Assembly (NCBI RefSeq): GCF_024171785.1
Contig: NZ_JAMTCK010000007.1
Coordinates: forward strand, 124,001-188,000
Origin: Goodfellowiella coeruleoviolacea
GTDB taxonomy: Bacteria > Actinomycetota > Actinomycetes > Mycobacteriales > Pseudonocardiaceae
Length of the DNA stretch: 64,000 nucleotides
Reading direction: 5' to 3'
The position numbers and the translations under genes were made by a program. Every line of letters begins with the position of its first letter. Within the stretch, counting starts at the first letter, position 1. The notes beneath the pieces are model-generated. The model saw only the letters and a list, made by a program, of their open reading frames with translations. It was not told the origin of the DNA and did no database searches. Shown here piece by piece: positions 8,334 to 15,979 of this stretch.

Positions 8334-8690
8334 TCAGGAGGCGTTCGCTTCCTTGAACTGCATCATGAGGTTCTGCGGAATGCGGCCGCGGTCGGAGATG
8401 GCGTGCCCCTGGCTGCGCGCCCAGTCCCGGACGGCCTGGTTGTACGCCTTGTCCCCGCTGCCGTTGCCACTGGCCTTGACCGGGGTCTTCGCCGCCTTGC
8501 GCTGCTGCTTGCGGCCACCGACCCGGCGTGCGTGGTCAACGTACTCGCTGAGAATGCCGCGGAGCTTTTCGGCGTTCTCCCTCGACAGGTCGATCGAGTA
8601 CTCGACCCCGTCGATCGCGAAGCCAACGGTCTCCTCCGCCTGCCCCCCGTCCAGGTCGTCGATAAGCTCGACGACGGTCTGCTGTGCCAC
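8334..8690 (-). CDS. lsr2: Lsr2 nucleoid-associated xenogeneic silencer
   Basis: A 118-residue Lsr2. The N-terminal dimerisation domain (AQQTVVELIDDLDGG, then TVGFAIDGVEYSIDLS, residues 2-37) is followed by a basic linker (RRVGGRKQQRKAAKTPVK) and the C-terminal DNA-binding domain VRDWARSQGHAISDRGRIP. The RGR (residues 101-103) is the minor-groove hook that reads AT-rich DNA. Lsr2 bridges DNA and silences AT-rich acquired genes, so the AT-richer insert at 20-22.6 kb and the toxin cassettes at 47.6-52.5 kb are natural targets. GTG 8690 is preceded by GGAGG at 5-bp spacing; an in-frame start at 8756 would add a non-conserved head. Confidence 0.95.
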   Translation of the reverse strand: MAQQTVVELIDDLDGGQAEETVGFAIDGVEYSIDLSRENAEKLRGILSEYVDHARRVGGRKQQRKAAKTPVKASGNGSGDKAYNQAVRDWARSQGHAISDRGRIPQNLMMQFKEANAS

Positions 8691-8996
8691 GTTTCCTCCG
8701 TACGTCCTTTGTTTAGTGTGCCAGGTCCGCGCCATGTTTGGGCCATCTTCTGACACCCCTGAGTTCTACCCTAGTCCACGGCCGGGAATACCCGGTCAAC
8801 CGAGGGGGCGTGGCAACACCGTTATTCGCCGGACCGGACAATGCTGCCGGCAGTTCTGGTCGGCGCTTCCGGAGTCGATGTTTGTCGGCGGCCGGGCAAC
8901 ATAACGACCATAGTGCGGATATTGGTCAACTCGGTCGAGATGTGAAGGCCGGACAGCGGGCGAACAGGACCGGCGCGCCGGCCGCACGCGTCCCGC
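8691..8996. other. lsr2 upstream region
   Basis: 306 bp upstream of lsr2 and downstream of the leftward hydrolase gene. It should hold the lsr2 promoter. AT-rich patches occur at about 8702-8716 and 8900-8940, but no clear promoter hexamers or coding sequence were identified. Confidence 0.3.
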
Positions 8997-9887
8997 TCAC
9001 GTGGTGAGAAAGCCGTGCAACTCGGCGGCGAGTTCCTCGGGGACCTCCTCGGCGAGGTGGTGGCCGGGGCACGCCACGGCCCGCCCGCGCAGGTCCTCGG
9101 CCCACGCCCGCCAGACCCCGAGCACGTCGCCGTACAGGTCGGGCAGGTCGTCGCCGGTGGACCAGAGCACCAGCGTCGGACACGCCACCCGCCGGCCGGC
9201 CCGCCGGTCCGCGTCGTCGTGCTCGCGGTCGATGCCCACCCCGGCCCGGTAGTCCTCGCACATCGCGTGCACGGTGGCCGGGTCGTGGATGGCGCGCTGG
9301 AAGTCGGCCCACGCCTCGGCACCCATCCGCTCCGGGCCGCTGCCCAGCCAGGTGGGCGAGCCGTGCCCGTACCAGGCGTCCGGGTCGGCGTTGATCACCC
9401 GCTCCGGCAGCGGGGCCGGCCGGGACAGGAAGAACCAGTGCCACCACTTCCGCGCGAAGTCCGCGCCGCACCGGGCCAGTGCCTCGCCGATCGGCACGAT
9501 GTCCAGCGCCACCAGGTGGGTCACGGCCTCGGGGTGGTCCAGCGCGAGCCGGGTGGCCACGTAACCGCCCCGGTCGTGGCCGACCACGGCGAAGCGCTCG
9601 TGGCCGAGCGAGCGCATCAGCGACAGGCAGGCCCTGGCCATGGCGCGCTTGGAGTGGGGCTCGTGGTCCGGGGTGCTCGCCGGCTTGCTGGATTCGCCGT
9701 AACCGGGCAGGTCCGGGCAGACCACGGTGTGTCCGGCGGCGACCAGCAGCGGCGCCACCCGGTGCCAGGTCGCGTGGGTGCGGGGGTGGCCGTGCAGCAG
9801 CAGCACCGGGCTGCCCTGGCCGCCGTGCCGCACCCGCAGCACGGCCTGGCCGACGTCGATGCGGTCGAGCGCGAAGCCTTCGTACAT
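8997..9887 (-). CDS. alpha/beta hydrolase, haloacetate dehalogenase-like
   Basis: A 296-residue alpha/beta hydrolase. The oxyanion motif is LLHGHPRTH (31-39) and the nucleophile elbow GHDRGGY (103-109) carries Asp105 rather than Ser, as in haloalkane/haloacetate dehalogenases and epoxide hydrolases. LALDHPEAVTHLVALDIVPI and KWWHWFFLSRPAPLPERVI closely follow the fluoroacetate dehalogenase pattern, where the WHWFFL cap residues line the halide pocket. The distal His is in ACPGHHLAEE. Substrate could equally be an epoxide or ester; dehalogenase activity is inferred. ATG at 9887 is used because further upstream in-frame starts run into the csoR control region. Confidence 0.78.
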   Translation of the reverse strand: MYEGFALDRIDVGQAVLRVRHGGQGSPVLLLHGHPRTHATWHRVAPLLVAAGHTVVCPDLPGYGESSKPASTPDHEPHSKRAMARACLSLMRSLGHERFAVVGHDRGGYVATRLALDHPEAVTHLVALDIVPIGEALARCGADFARKWWHWFFLSRPAPLPERVINADPDAWYGHGSPTWLGSGPERMGAEAWADFQRAIHDPATVHAMCEDYRAGVGIDREHDDADRRAGRRVACPTLVLWSTGDDLPDLYGDVLGVWRAWAEDLRGRAVACPGHHLAEEVPEELAAELHGFLTT

Positions 9888-9902
9888 CAACGAAAACCTA
9901 CC

Positions 9903-9920
9903 CGAGCACCCCGGTGCTCG
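9903..9920. promoter_or_regulatory. 18-bp inverted repeat upstream of the hydrolase start
   Basis: CGAGCACC-CC-GGTGCTCG is a perfect 8-bp dyad, 16 bp upstream of the hydrolase ATG in the divergent space shared with csoR. It could be an operator or a 5'-UTR hairpin. Confidence 0.3.
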
Positions 9921-9969
9921 CGCGGTTGTCGACCCGGGCCGCCCACTCGGCCGCCTATCCTGGACGGCG

Positions 9970-9986
9970 ATACCCAGGCACCGTAT
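9970..9986 (+). promoter_or_regulatory. candidate CsoR operator
   Basis: ATACCC-AGGCA-CCGTAT, centred 22 bp before the csoR start. One half is a perfect ATACCC, the other (CCGTAT) keeps 4 of 6 bases of GGGTAT. It resembles the ATACCC-n4-GGGTAT sites described for actinomycete CsoR proteins and would support autoregulation. Confidence 0.35.
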
Positions 9987-9999
9987 AGGAGCAGGCAGG

Positions 10000-10281
10000 A
10001 TGCGGGGATACACCGCCGACAAGGACGACTACCTCAAGCGGTTGCGCCGCATCGAGGGACAGGTGCGCGGCTTGCAGCGCATGATCGAGAACGACGAGTA
10101 CTGCATTGACGTGCTGACCCAGATCGCCGCCGCCACCAAGGCGCTGCAGGCGGTCTCGCTGGGGCTGATCGACGAGCACCTCAAGCACTGCGTGGCCCAG
10201 GCCGTGGCCGAGGGCGGCCCGGTGGCCGAGGAGAAGCTGCGGGAGGCGAGCGCGGCCATCGGGCGGCTGGTCAAGTCCTAG
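10000..10281 (+). CDS. csoR: CsoR-type copper-sensing repressor
   Basis: A 93-residue all-helical DUF156/CsoR-FrmR family regulator. The start helix YLKRLRRIEGQVRGLQRMI is the family signature. Cys35, His60 and Cys64 (EYCIDV and EHLKHC) make the Cys-His-Cys triad that binds Cu(I) in Mycobacterium CsoR, which favours copper over nickel or formaldehyde sensing. Such proteins leave DNA when metallated. No copper chaperone or P-type ATPase gene follows, so its targets lie elsewhere or it controls the divergent hydrolase. ATG 10000 has AGGAGC at workable distance. Confidence 0.85.
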   Translation: MRGYTADKDDYLKRLRRIEGQVRGLQRMIENDEYCIDVLTQIAAATKALQAVSLGLIDEHLKHCVAQAVAEGGPVAEEKLREASAAIGRLVKS

Positions 10282-10620
10282 CGCGTCCGCCGTCGGCCGC
10301 GGCCAGCGGGTTCGCCGCGCGGCCACGGGCAGTAGCCGCTCCTCCGGTCGGGCGCCGGCCGTTCGTCGCCGGGGTGGCCGAGCGTGCGAGCCGGGGCCGC
10401 GACGCTGACGCGGTGCCCGTCACGGGCAGTGGTGGGCGTTGGGCTGATCAGTGGGGATTGCGCGGCCGGGCAGGTGATAGTCCGGTACGCCCGTTGGGCG
10501 TGGCTCAGCGGGCGGGGTTCCCTATGTGTCAGGTCCCCGTGCCGGCGCCGCCGGCACCCGTTGCCGGCCGCTGTCGGGCGGTGCCCGGCCGCGGCGGACG
10601 GCCAGATGGTGGAGGTGCGC
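10282..10620. other. intergenic region upstream of the coiled-coil protein gene
   Basis: 339 bp of very GC-rich DNA. One open frame continues upstream from the next gene, but its translation is not protein-like and no ribosome-binding site supports it. No promoter or hairpin stood out. Confidence 0.3.
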
Positions 10621-11430
10621 GTGGCTACCGAGAAGGAGCGGCTGGACGCTGTCGAGCCGACCGTGGCCAGCCTGGTGCAGCAGAGCGCCGGGCTCGCCGA
10701 GGAGCTGCGGCGGCTGCGGGCCGAACTGACCATGGTGAAGGCGCGCCTGCTGGGCGCGGGCAGCGGCCAGACCGTGGACATGGACGCGGTGGACGGGGAA
10801 CTCGAACCGGTGGTGGCGGTGCTCCGGCACGCCTGGCAGGTCGAGCAGGCCGTGCTGGCCGACTCGGTGCGCGACGCGCTGCGCCAGCAGGTCGACGAGC
10901 TGGCCGGGTTCCGGGAGCGCAACGAGCAGGTGCGGGCCCAGCTGAACACCGCCAAGCTCAGCCGCACCGACCGCGAGGTGCTCGAACACGAGGTGCACCA
11001 GCTCACCTGGCGGATCGGCGCGCGCTCCGACGCGGTGCGCCAGGCCAGCGAGCGGCTGGCCAAGGACGACCGGATCCGGGAGGAGCCGGGCCGGCAGGAG
11101 GCCATCGCCGCCGGGGACAAGGCCCGGGTGGAGATCGCCGAGCTGGCCAGGCGGCGGGTGGAGCAGGTGCTGGCCCACGACGTGGGCATCCCGATGTGGT
11201 TCCGGGTGGCCATGGGCACGCCGCCCTCGCCCGACCCCAGCCAGTGGCTGGCGGTGGCCGGCCGGCTGCTGGCCTACCGGCTGGAGTACGCGGTCACCGA
11301 CCTGGTCAACCCGCTGGGGCCGAAGCCGGACGCGGACGCCGACTCGGCCGCGTGGGTGCGCCGGCGCGAGGTGTTCGCCGACCTGTCCCAGCAGCTCTAC
11401 CAGTTCCACCCGGAGCACCAGGGCAAGTAG
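10621..11430 (+). CDS. predicted coiled-coil protein of unknown function
   Basis: A 269-residue protein I do not recognise. Residues 1-50 (EKERLDAVEPTVASLVQQSA, then GLAEELRRLRAELTMVKARL) and 78-150 (VRDALRQQVDELAGFRERNE and on) have heptad-like Leu/Ala spacing and high charge, predicting coiled coils. The C-terminal ~90 residues are more globular, with PMWFRVAMGTPPSPDPSQWL and LEYAVTDLVNPLG. No signal peptide or membrane helix. GTG 10621 was chosen for the GGAGG 5 bp upstream; an ATG at 10606 is possible. A cytoplasmic scaffold or filament role is conceivable but unsupported. Confidence 0.65.
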   Translation: MATEKERLDAVEPTVASLVQQSAGLAEELRRLRAELTMVKARLLGAGSGQTVDMDAVDGELEPVVAVLRHAWQVEQAVLADSVRDALRQQVDELAGFRERNEQVRAQLNTAKLSRTDREVLEHEVHQLTWRIGARSDAVRQASERLAKDDRIREEPGRQEAIAAGDKARVEIAELARRRVEQVLAHDVGIPMWFRVAMGTPPSPDPSQWLAVAGRLLAYRLEYAVTDLVNPLGPKPDADADSAAWVRRREVFADLSQQLYQFHPEHQGK

Positions 11431-11454
11431 CGGCGCGCCGCACGGCGGTCCGGC

Positions 11455-12261
11455 TCACCAGGACGGGTGCGCGGACACGCCGCCGTCCACCACCAGGTCG
11501 TGGCCGGTGATCCAGGCCGCCAGCGGCGAGGCCAGGAACACGCAGGCGTTGCCCACGTCCTCGGGCGTGCCCAGCCGGCCCAGCGGAGCGGCGGCGCGCC
11601 ACCGGGCCACCCCGTCCGGCCAGTCGGCGGCCAGGCCGGGCCGGTCGACCAGGCCGGGGGACACCGTGTTCACCCGGATGCCGTGCCGCCCGTACTCCAG
11701 GGCGGCGGCCCGGGCGTGCATGATCACTCCGGCCTTGGCGGTGCTGTAGTGGGCGTGGCCGAACGCGGGCCGGCTGCCCTCGATCGAGGCGATGGAGATG
11801 ATCGCGCCGCCACCGCCCTGGTCGATCATCCTCCGCGCGGCGGCGGCGGTGAGCTGCACAGCGGTGTCCAGGTTGCTGGCCAGCACCTCGCGCCACTGCG
11901 CGGCGGTGAGGTCGACCAGCGGGGTGACCGGCTGGACGCCGGCGTTGTTCACCAGGACGTCGAGCCGGCCGAACGCGGCCACGGCGGCGCCCACCACCAC
12001 CTCGGCCGCGCGCTCGGCGCGCAGCTCCGCGGCCACGGCCACGGCCCGGCCACCACCCGAGGTGATCTCCTCGACCAGGGCCGCGGCCCGCTCCGGGCTG
12101 GCCCGGTGGTGCACGACCACGGCCGCGCCGGCGGCGGCGAACCGGCGGGCGATGCCGGTGCCGATCCCGCCGGAGGCCCCGGTGACCACGGCGACCCGGC
12201 CGGACAGGTCCGGCAGTGGCGACGGTGCTTGTGCTGCTGGCGGTGCTGGCGTGTCGGGCAT
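11455..12261 (-). CDS. SDR family NAD(P)-dependent oxidoreductase
   Basis: A 268-residue classical short-chain dehydrogenase/reductase. The cofactor loop is TGASGGIG (27-34), NNAG follows at 105-108, and the catalytic set is Ser159 (SIASIEG), Tyr172 and Lys176 (YSTAK). The late SPGLVDRPGL and ITGHDLVVDGG segments are those of FabG/glucose-dehydrogenase-like members; the HHR after the first strand hints at NADPH. Substrate unknown. Encoded convergently with the coiled-coil gene (24 bp apart) and downstream of the amylase gene, with 88 bp between, so it may be co-transcribed. Confidence 0.88.
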   Translation of the reverse strand: MPDTPAPPAAQAPSPLPDLSGRVAVVTGASGGIGTGIARRFAAAGAAVVVHHRASPERAAALVEEITSGGGRAVAVAAELRAERAAEVVVGAAVAAFGRLDVLVNNAGVQPVTPLVDLTAAQWREVLASNLDTAVQLTAAAARRMIDQGGGGAIISIASIEGSRPAFGHAHYSTAKAGVIMHARAAALEYGRHGIRVNTVSPGLVDRPGLAADWPDGVARWRAAAPLGRLGTPEDVGNACVFLASPLAAWITGHDLVVDGGVSAHPSW

Positions 12262-12349
12262 GCGCGCTCCCTGCTGGCCGGTGACCCGGGAACTGTAGGC
12301 CGGGCCGGCGGGGACCGGCGGCGCGCCGCCCCCGCCGGCCCGGCTGGTC

Positions 12350-13813
12350 TCAGCGGGCGCCCACGTGCAGGGCGACCGCGTCACCGGCGCCCACCGTGGC
12401 GGTGAACGTCCCGTCCGCGCCCACCGTGTGGGTGGTGCCGGTGCAGCCGCCGCCGGCCACGGGATCACCGTGCTGCACGTCGCAGTAGGTGCCGGCGGGC
12501 AGCGAGGTCTGGAACGTCCGGGTGATCGCGCCACCCTCGTGGTTGATCACCACGTAGCCCCGGTCGCCCCGGCCGAAGGCGATGGCGTTGTTGCCGTTGG
12601 ACCACCAGTTGGTCACCGGGGTGCCGGCGACCGCGTTGCGGAAGCCCACCATGTTGGCGATCTGCCGCCAGCCGTGCTGGCACTTCCAGCCGTCCTGGTA
12701 GCAGGCGTTGACCGTGCCGCCGTTGGGCGGGCCGGCGTCGTTGTCGCCGAACTCGTATCCGGAGTGGACGGTGGGCGAGCCGTACGGCCAGGCCAGCAGG
12801 TAGACGTTGGCCAGCGTGTAGGTGTTGCCGTACTTGTGGTTGAGGGTGCTGCCGTTGCGCTCGGTGTCCCAGTTGTCCACGAAGGTCCGGGCCCGGTCGC
12901 CGGACAGGTAGCCGGCACCCCAGGCCGTGCCCCAGTTGCTCAGGTAGGCCAGCTTCTCGGTGGTGAAGATCCGCTTGAGGTCGTAGGCGCCCTGGAACAC
13001 GTCCACGTCACCGATGCCGGTGTACTCGGTGGGCTGGACCGCCTCGCCGGCGCCGTAGATGACCTCCTGTGCCCAGAAGATGTTGGGGTTGCTGAGCTTG
13101 GCCTTGATGGCGGCCAGGTCGGCGGCGGCGATGTGCTTGGCCGCGTCGATCCGGAAGCCGTCCACGCCGTAGGAGATCAACTTGTTCAGGTAGGCCGCGA
13201 TGGTGGTGCGGACGTAGTCGCTGCCGGTGTTCAGGTCGGCCAGCCCGACCAGTTCGCAGTTCTGCACGTTGTCACGGTCGCGGTAGTCGGAGATGTTGCC
13301 TCGGCAGGAGTGGAAGTCCCAGTCCTGGTAGTAGCCCGGGTAGGTGTACTTGCTGTACCGGGTGCCGCCCGTGCCGGTGCCCGAGCCGGACGTCATGTGG
13401 TTGATCACGGCGTCGGCGATCACCTTCACGCCGGCGCCGTGGCAGGTGGCCACCATGGCGCGGAACGCGGCCTCGTCACCGAGGCGGCCGGCGACGGCGT
13501 AGCTGACCGGCTGGTAGGAGGTCCACCACTGGGTGCCCTGGATGGTCTCCTGCGGCGGTGAGGTCTGCACGTACCCGTAGCCCTTGGGGCCCAGGGTCTG
13601 CGTGCACTCCCTGGCGATCGAGTCGAACCGCCACTGGAACAGGGCGGCGGTGACGTCCTTGGCGCCGGGCGGGGTGGCGGCGGCCCCGGGCGCGGTGGCC
13701 AGGCCACCGCCCAGGCAGGCCGCGGCCAACGCGGCCACGAGCGCGCTGGCCGCGCGGGAGCGTCGGGTGCGGGTGCGGGTGCGGGGGCGGTGAACGGCGA
13801 AGGCGAACGGCAT
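12350..13813 (-). CDS. secreted alpha-amylase (GH13)
   Basis: A 487-residue extracellular alpha-amylase of the Streptomyces/animal type. The first ~46 residues are a signal peptide (Arg-rich n-region, [21 protein letters not shown] cleavage region). The catalytic residues are Asp223 (GFRIDAAKH), Glu250 (WAQEVIYG) and Asp316 ([10 protein letters not shown]). DAVINHM matches conserved region I, and [16 protein letters not shown] is typical of the group. The C-terminal ~80 residues form the all-beta domain C; no starch-binding module is fused. It cleaves alpha-1,4 bonds in starch outside the cell. AAAGGAG precedes the ATG. A divergent promoter lies at about 13904-13933. Confidence 0.95.
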   Translation of the reverse strand: MPFAFAVHRPRTRTRTRRSRAASALVAALAAACLGGGLATAPGAAATPPGAKDVTAALFQWRFDSIARECTQTLGPKGYGYVQTSPPQETIQGTQWWTSYQPVSYAVAGRLGDEAAFRAMVATCHGAGVKVIADAVINHMTSGSGTGTGGTRYSKYTYPGYYQDWDFHSCRGNISDYRDRDNVQNCELVGLADLNTGSDYVRTTIAAYLNKLISYGVDGFRIDAAKHIAAADLAAIKAKLSNPNIFWAQEVIYGAGEAVQPTEYTGIGDVDVFQGAYDLKRIFTTEKLAYLSNWGTAWGAGYLSGDRARTFVDNWDTERNGSTLNHKYGNTYTLANVYLLAWPYGSPTVHSGYEFGDNDAGPPNGGTVNACYQDGWKCQHGWRQIANMVGFRNAVAGTPVTNWWSNGNNAIAFGRGDRGYVVINHEGGAITRTFQTSLPAGTYCDVQHGDPVAGGGCTGTTHTVGADGTFTATVGAGDAVALHVGAR

Positions 13814-13903
13814 GGGTACTCCTTTGTCCGGCCGTGCCCTGCGACGCGGGACCCGACGGAAACCACTGGAAACCGCCGGGTCATCCGCTGGGAACTCTTG
13901 CGA

Positions 13904-13933
13904 AAATTAGTTGACTGGACAACCGGTGGTCAA
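13904..13933 (-). promoter_or_regulatory. candidate amylase promoter
   Basis: On the minus strand TTGACC (13933-13928) and TAATTT (13909-13904) are separated by 18 bp. Immediately downstream comes TTCGCAAG, which resembles half of the repeat elements found near actinomycete amylase promoters, a possible MalR-type control site. The whole patch is AT-richer than its surroundings. Confidence 0.45.
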
Positions 13934-14041
13934 CGGCTGGTGGGACGCATCTCCGCGGGCTTTGGACGCAATCCCGGGTAGTCCGTCGGGCGAGAACCGG
14001 TGAAAAGATTTGCAGCGATCCGGGGTGGTACGGCGCCGGTG

Positions 14042-14833
14042 TCAGGCCAGGCCGAGCAGGGCGGCGAGCGTGCCGCCGAGCACCCGGTCGCGCACCTCGC
14101 CCGGCGCGACCACGCGCTCCACCGTCGCCCTGGCCAGCACCGGGTCACCGTAGGGGGCGTCCGAGCCGAACAGCGTCCGCTCGGGGATCTCGGCGACCGC
14201 CAGCCTGACCGCGAACACCAGGTAGGCGGTGGACAGCTCCAGGTACGCGCTCGGTGTGTCCCGCACCAGTTCGATGGCCTCCATCCAGTTCAGCCCGCCG
14301 AGCTGGCTGATCACCAGCGGTGCCTTCGGGTAGCGGCGGGCCAGCCCGGCGAGCGTGCGCAGGTCCGCCGCCGTGGTGGGCGCGAACCCGTGCACCACAA
14401 CGGGAAGCCCGCCGTGTTCGTGCGCGGCGCGCAGCACCGGTTCGAGGAGGTCGGCCCGGCCGGGCGGCGGGGTCAGCTCGCCGACGCCGCGCAGACCCTG
14501 GCCGACCACGTCCCGGTGCACCGCCTCGGCCACCTCGGCGGCGGGCCGGTCCAGGCGCACCGAGCGGAACCCGAGGAAGCGGTCCGGGTGCGCGGCCAGC
14601 GCGTCGGTCAGCTCCCGCCAGGCCCGCTGGTAGCCGTCGGCGTCGCCGCGCCCGGCCAGGGCGCTGTCCAGCGCGCCCAGCTCCCGCCGCAGCGCGGCCA
14701 GGTCGGTGGCGCGCTCGGGGTGCGGGCGGGTGGGGAACAGCACGGCGCGGTCCACCCCGGCCTCGTCCAGCAGGGCGATGTGCCGGTCCAGCGGGTCGTG
14801 CACGTGGCTGTGCGCGTCGATGATCATCATCAC
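14042..14833 (-). CDS. amidohydrolase family (TIM-barrel) metal-dependent hydrolase
   Basis: A 263-residue protein of the amidohydrolase-2 type (ACMSD/uracil-carboxylate-like). The metal-binding start is IIDAHSHVHD (4-13), a later His lies in PVVVHGFAP, and the conserved end motif is LFGSDAPYGDPVLARATVE, whose Asp acts as catalytic residue in the family. Substrate not predictable; it could be a lactone, a carboxylated aromatic or a ring amide. It is divergent from a MerR regulator across about 100 bp containing an inverted repeat, so it is the likely regulated target. Confidence 0.8.
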   Translation of the reverse strand: MMMIIDAHSHVHDPLDRHIALLDEAGVDRAVLFPTRPHPERATDLAALRRELGALDSALAGRGDADGYQRAWRELTDALAAHPDRFLGFRSVRLDRPAAEVAEAVHRDVVGQGLRGVGELTPPPGRADLLEPVLRAAHEHGGLPVVVHGFAPTTAADLRTLAGLARRYPKAPLVISQLGGLNWMEAIELVRDTPSAYLELSTAYLVFAVRLAVAEIPERTLFGSDAPYGDPVLARATVERVVAPGEVRDRVLGGTLAALLGLA

Positions 14834-14881
14834 TCCTCGTGGGGTGTTCGGGGCGGGGAATGCCCCCGGTGGGAGCGAGTG

Positions 14882-14909
14882 TTGAACCCTGACACCGTTG
14901 GAGGGTCAA
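14882..14909. promoter_or_regulatory. MerR-type operator/promoter between amidohydrolase and merR genes
   Basis: ACCCT (14886-14890) and AGGGT (14902-14906) form a dyad extended by TTGA/TCAA flanks. On the minus strand it starts with TTGACC, a consensus-like -35 facing the amidohydrolase gene; the matching -10 19 bp on would be CAACAC, which is weak. A long, suboptimal spacer inside a dyad is the hallmark of MerR-activated promoters. Confidence 0.5.
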
Positions 14910-14932
14910 GTCGGGTCCACTCGGGAGGGACG

Positions 14933-15334
14933 ATGCTGATCGGCGAGCTGGCGCGGCGGACCGGGACCAGCGAGCGCCTGCTGCGCTACTACGAGCGCGT
15001 CGGCCTGCTCGCCCCGTGGCGGCGCGACAACGGCTACCGCGAGTACGACGCGGACGCCGAGCACGTGGTGCGGCGGGTGCGCGCCCTGCTGGCGGCGGGC
15101 CTGCCCACCCGGGTGATCCGCCAGGTGCTGCCGTGCGCGTCCGGCGACGGACAGCTGCGGCCCTGCCCGGGTGTGCTGGACACCCTGCACCGACAACTGT
15201 CCGAACTGGACGAACAGGCCAGGCGGCTGGACACGGCGCGGCAGGTGCTGCGCGCGGCGATCCGGACGACCGAGCGCCGGCGCGCGCCCGATGCCGAGGC
15301 ACCGGATCCCGGGGCGGCGGGCGCGCCGCGCTGA
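14933..15334 (+). CDS. MerR family transcriptional regulator
   Basis: A 133-residue regulator. The winged helix-turn-helix starts MLIGELARRTGTSERLLRYY and continues ERVGLLAPWRRDNGYREYD, standard MerR. A coiled-coil dimerisation helix follows (LDTLHRQLSELDEQARRLDT). Two Cys occur (LPCASGD and RPCPGV), in the spacing seen in several small MerR proteins, but no metal-site signature is certain. The tail is short, so any effector domain is minimal. GGGAGGGA precedes the ATG. It probably activates the divergent amidohydrolase and controls itself from the shared dyad. Confidence 0.88.
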   Translation: MLIGELARRTGTSERLLRYYERVGLLAPWRRDNGYREYDADAEHVVRRVRALLAAGLPTRVIRQVLPCASGDGQLRPCPGVLDTLHRQLSELDEQARRLDTARQVLRAAIRTTERRRAPDAEAPDPGAAGAPR

Positions 15335-15343
15335 GACGAGTGC

Positions 15344-15680
15344 GTGGTCGGTGGCGCCGACCCCGGGTTCGGCGGCCGGCACCTGAGCGCCGACGTGGAG
15401 GGCCTGACCCTCTGCCGCGGCGGTGCCGACGACGAGGGTTACCTGATCGTGTCCAGCCAGGGCGACAGCACCTACGCGGTGGACGAGCGCGCGGACGACA
15501 GTGATTACCTCGGCTCGTTCCGCGTCGGCCCCGGTGCCGGCGGCCTGGACGCCACTCTGACAACACCGACAGCCTGTTCGTCACCAACGTCCCGGTTGGC
15601 CGGTCCGACCGGGGGCTGCTCCTGGTGCAGGACGTCGCGAAGGCCTTCGACCCGCCCCTGGACGTCGACACCGACCGGCT
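15344..15680 (+). pseudogene. phytase (beta-propeller) gene remnant, frameshifted
   Basis: The translation from 15344 (ADVEGLTLCRGGADDEGYLI, then VSSQGDSTYAVDERADDSDY and LGSFRVGPG) is that of the last blades of a beta-propeller 3-phytase. At about 15555 the frame must shift to continue as DNTDSLFVTNVPVGRSDRGL and LLVQDVAKAFDPPLDVDTDR. The two halves join cleanly with a one-base deletion or two-base insertion. The N-terminal four to five blades and a signal peptide are missing and the end is lost, so this is a decayed fragment. It sits 9 bp after the merR gene. Confidence 0.75.
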
Positions 15681-15765
15681 TCGACCCGCGCCACGACCAC
15701 GACCGAGTCGGGTGCCCGGTCGGCGGTGACCCCGGACTGTCGGTGCGGGGTGGGAGCATGGCCGG

Positions 15766-15966
15766 GTGAGCGAACAGTCGACAACGGGCTTTCCCCGGGG
15801 CATCGGCGCGCCGGCCACGCGGGCGTTCGTCGCGGCCGGGTACACCGAGCTGCGCCAGCTGGCGGGTGTGCCGGCCGCGGAGCTGGCGCGGCTGCACGGG
15901 GTGGGGCCGAAGGCGCTGCGCGTGGTGCGGCAGGCGCTGGAGGAACAGGGCTTGTCCCTCGGGTGA
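15766..15966 (+). CDS. small helix-hairpin-helix protein
   Basis: A 66-residue protein starting with GTG. It contains one helix-hairpin-helix pair: ATRAFVAAGYTELRQLAGVP and AAELARLHGVGPKALRVVRQ, with the GVGPKA hairpin that contacts DNA backbone in the RNA polymerase alpha-CTD-like/HhH group. Similar tiny proteins are common in actinomycetes and of unknown role, often annotated as DNA-binding. It is convergent with the mannosidase gene, 13 bp away. Confidence 0.7.
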   Translation: MSEQSTTGFPRGIGAPATRAFVAAGYTELRQLAGVPAAELARLHGVGPKALRVVRQALEEQGLSLG

Positions 15967-15979
15967 GCCGGGGCAGCGG

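Noticed and set aside
12862-12870. Missing His in the amylase region IV motif (NWD instead of NHD) as a defect
   Set aside because: VDNWDTERN is normal in Streptomyces-type alpha-amylases, so the enzyme is expected to be active.
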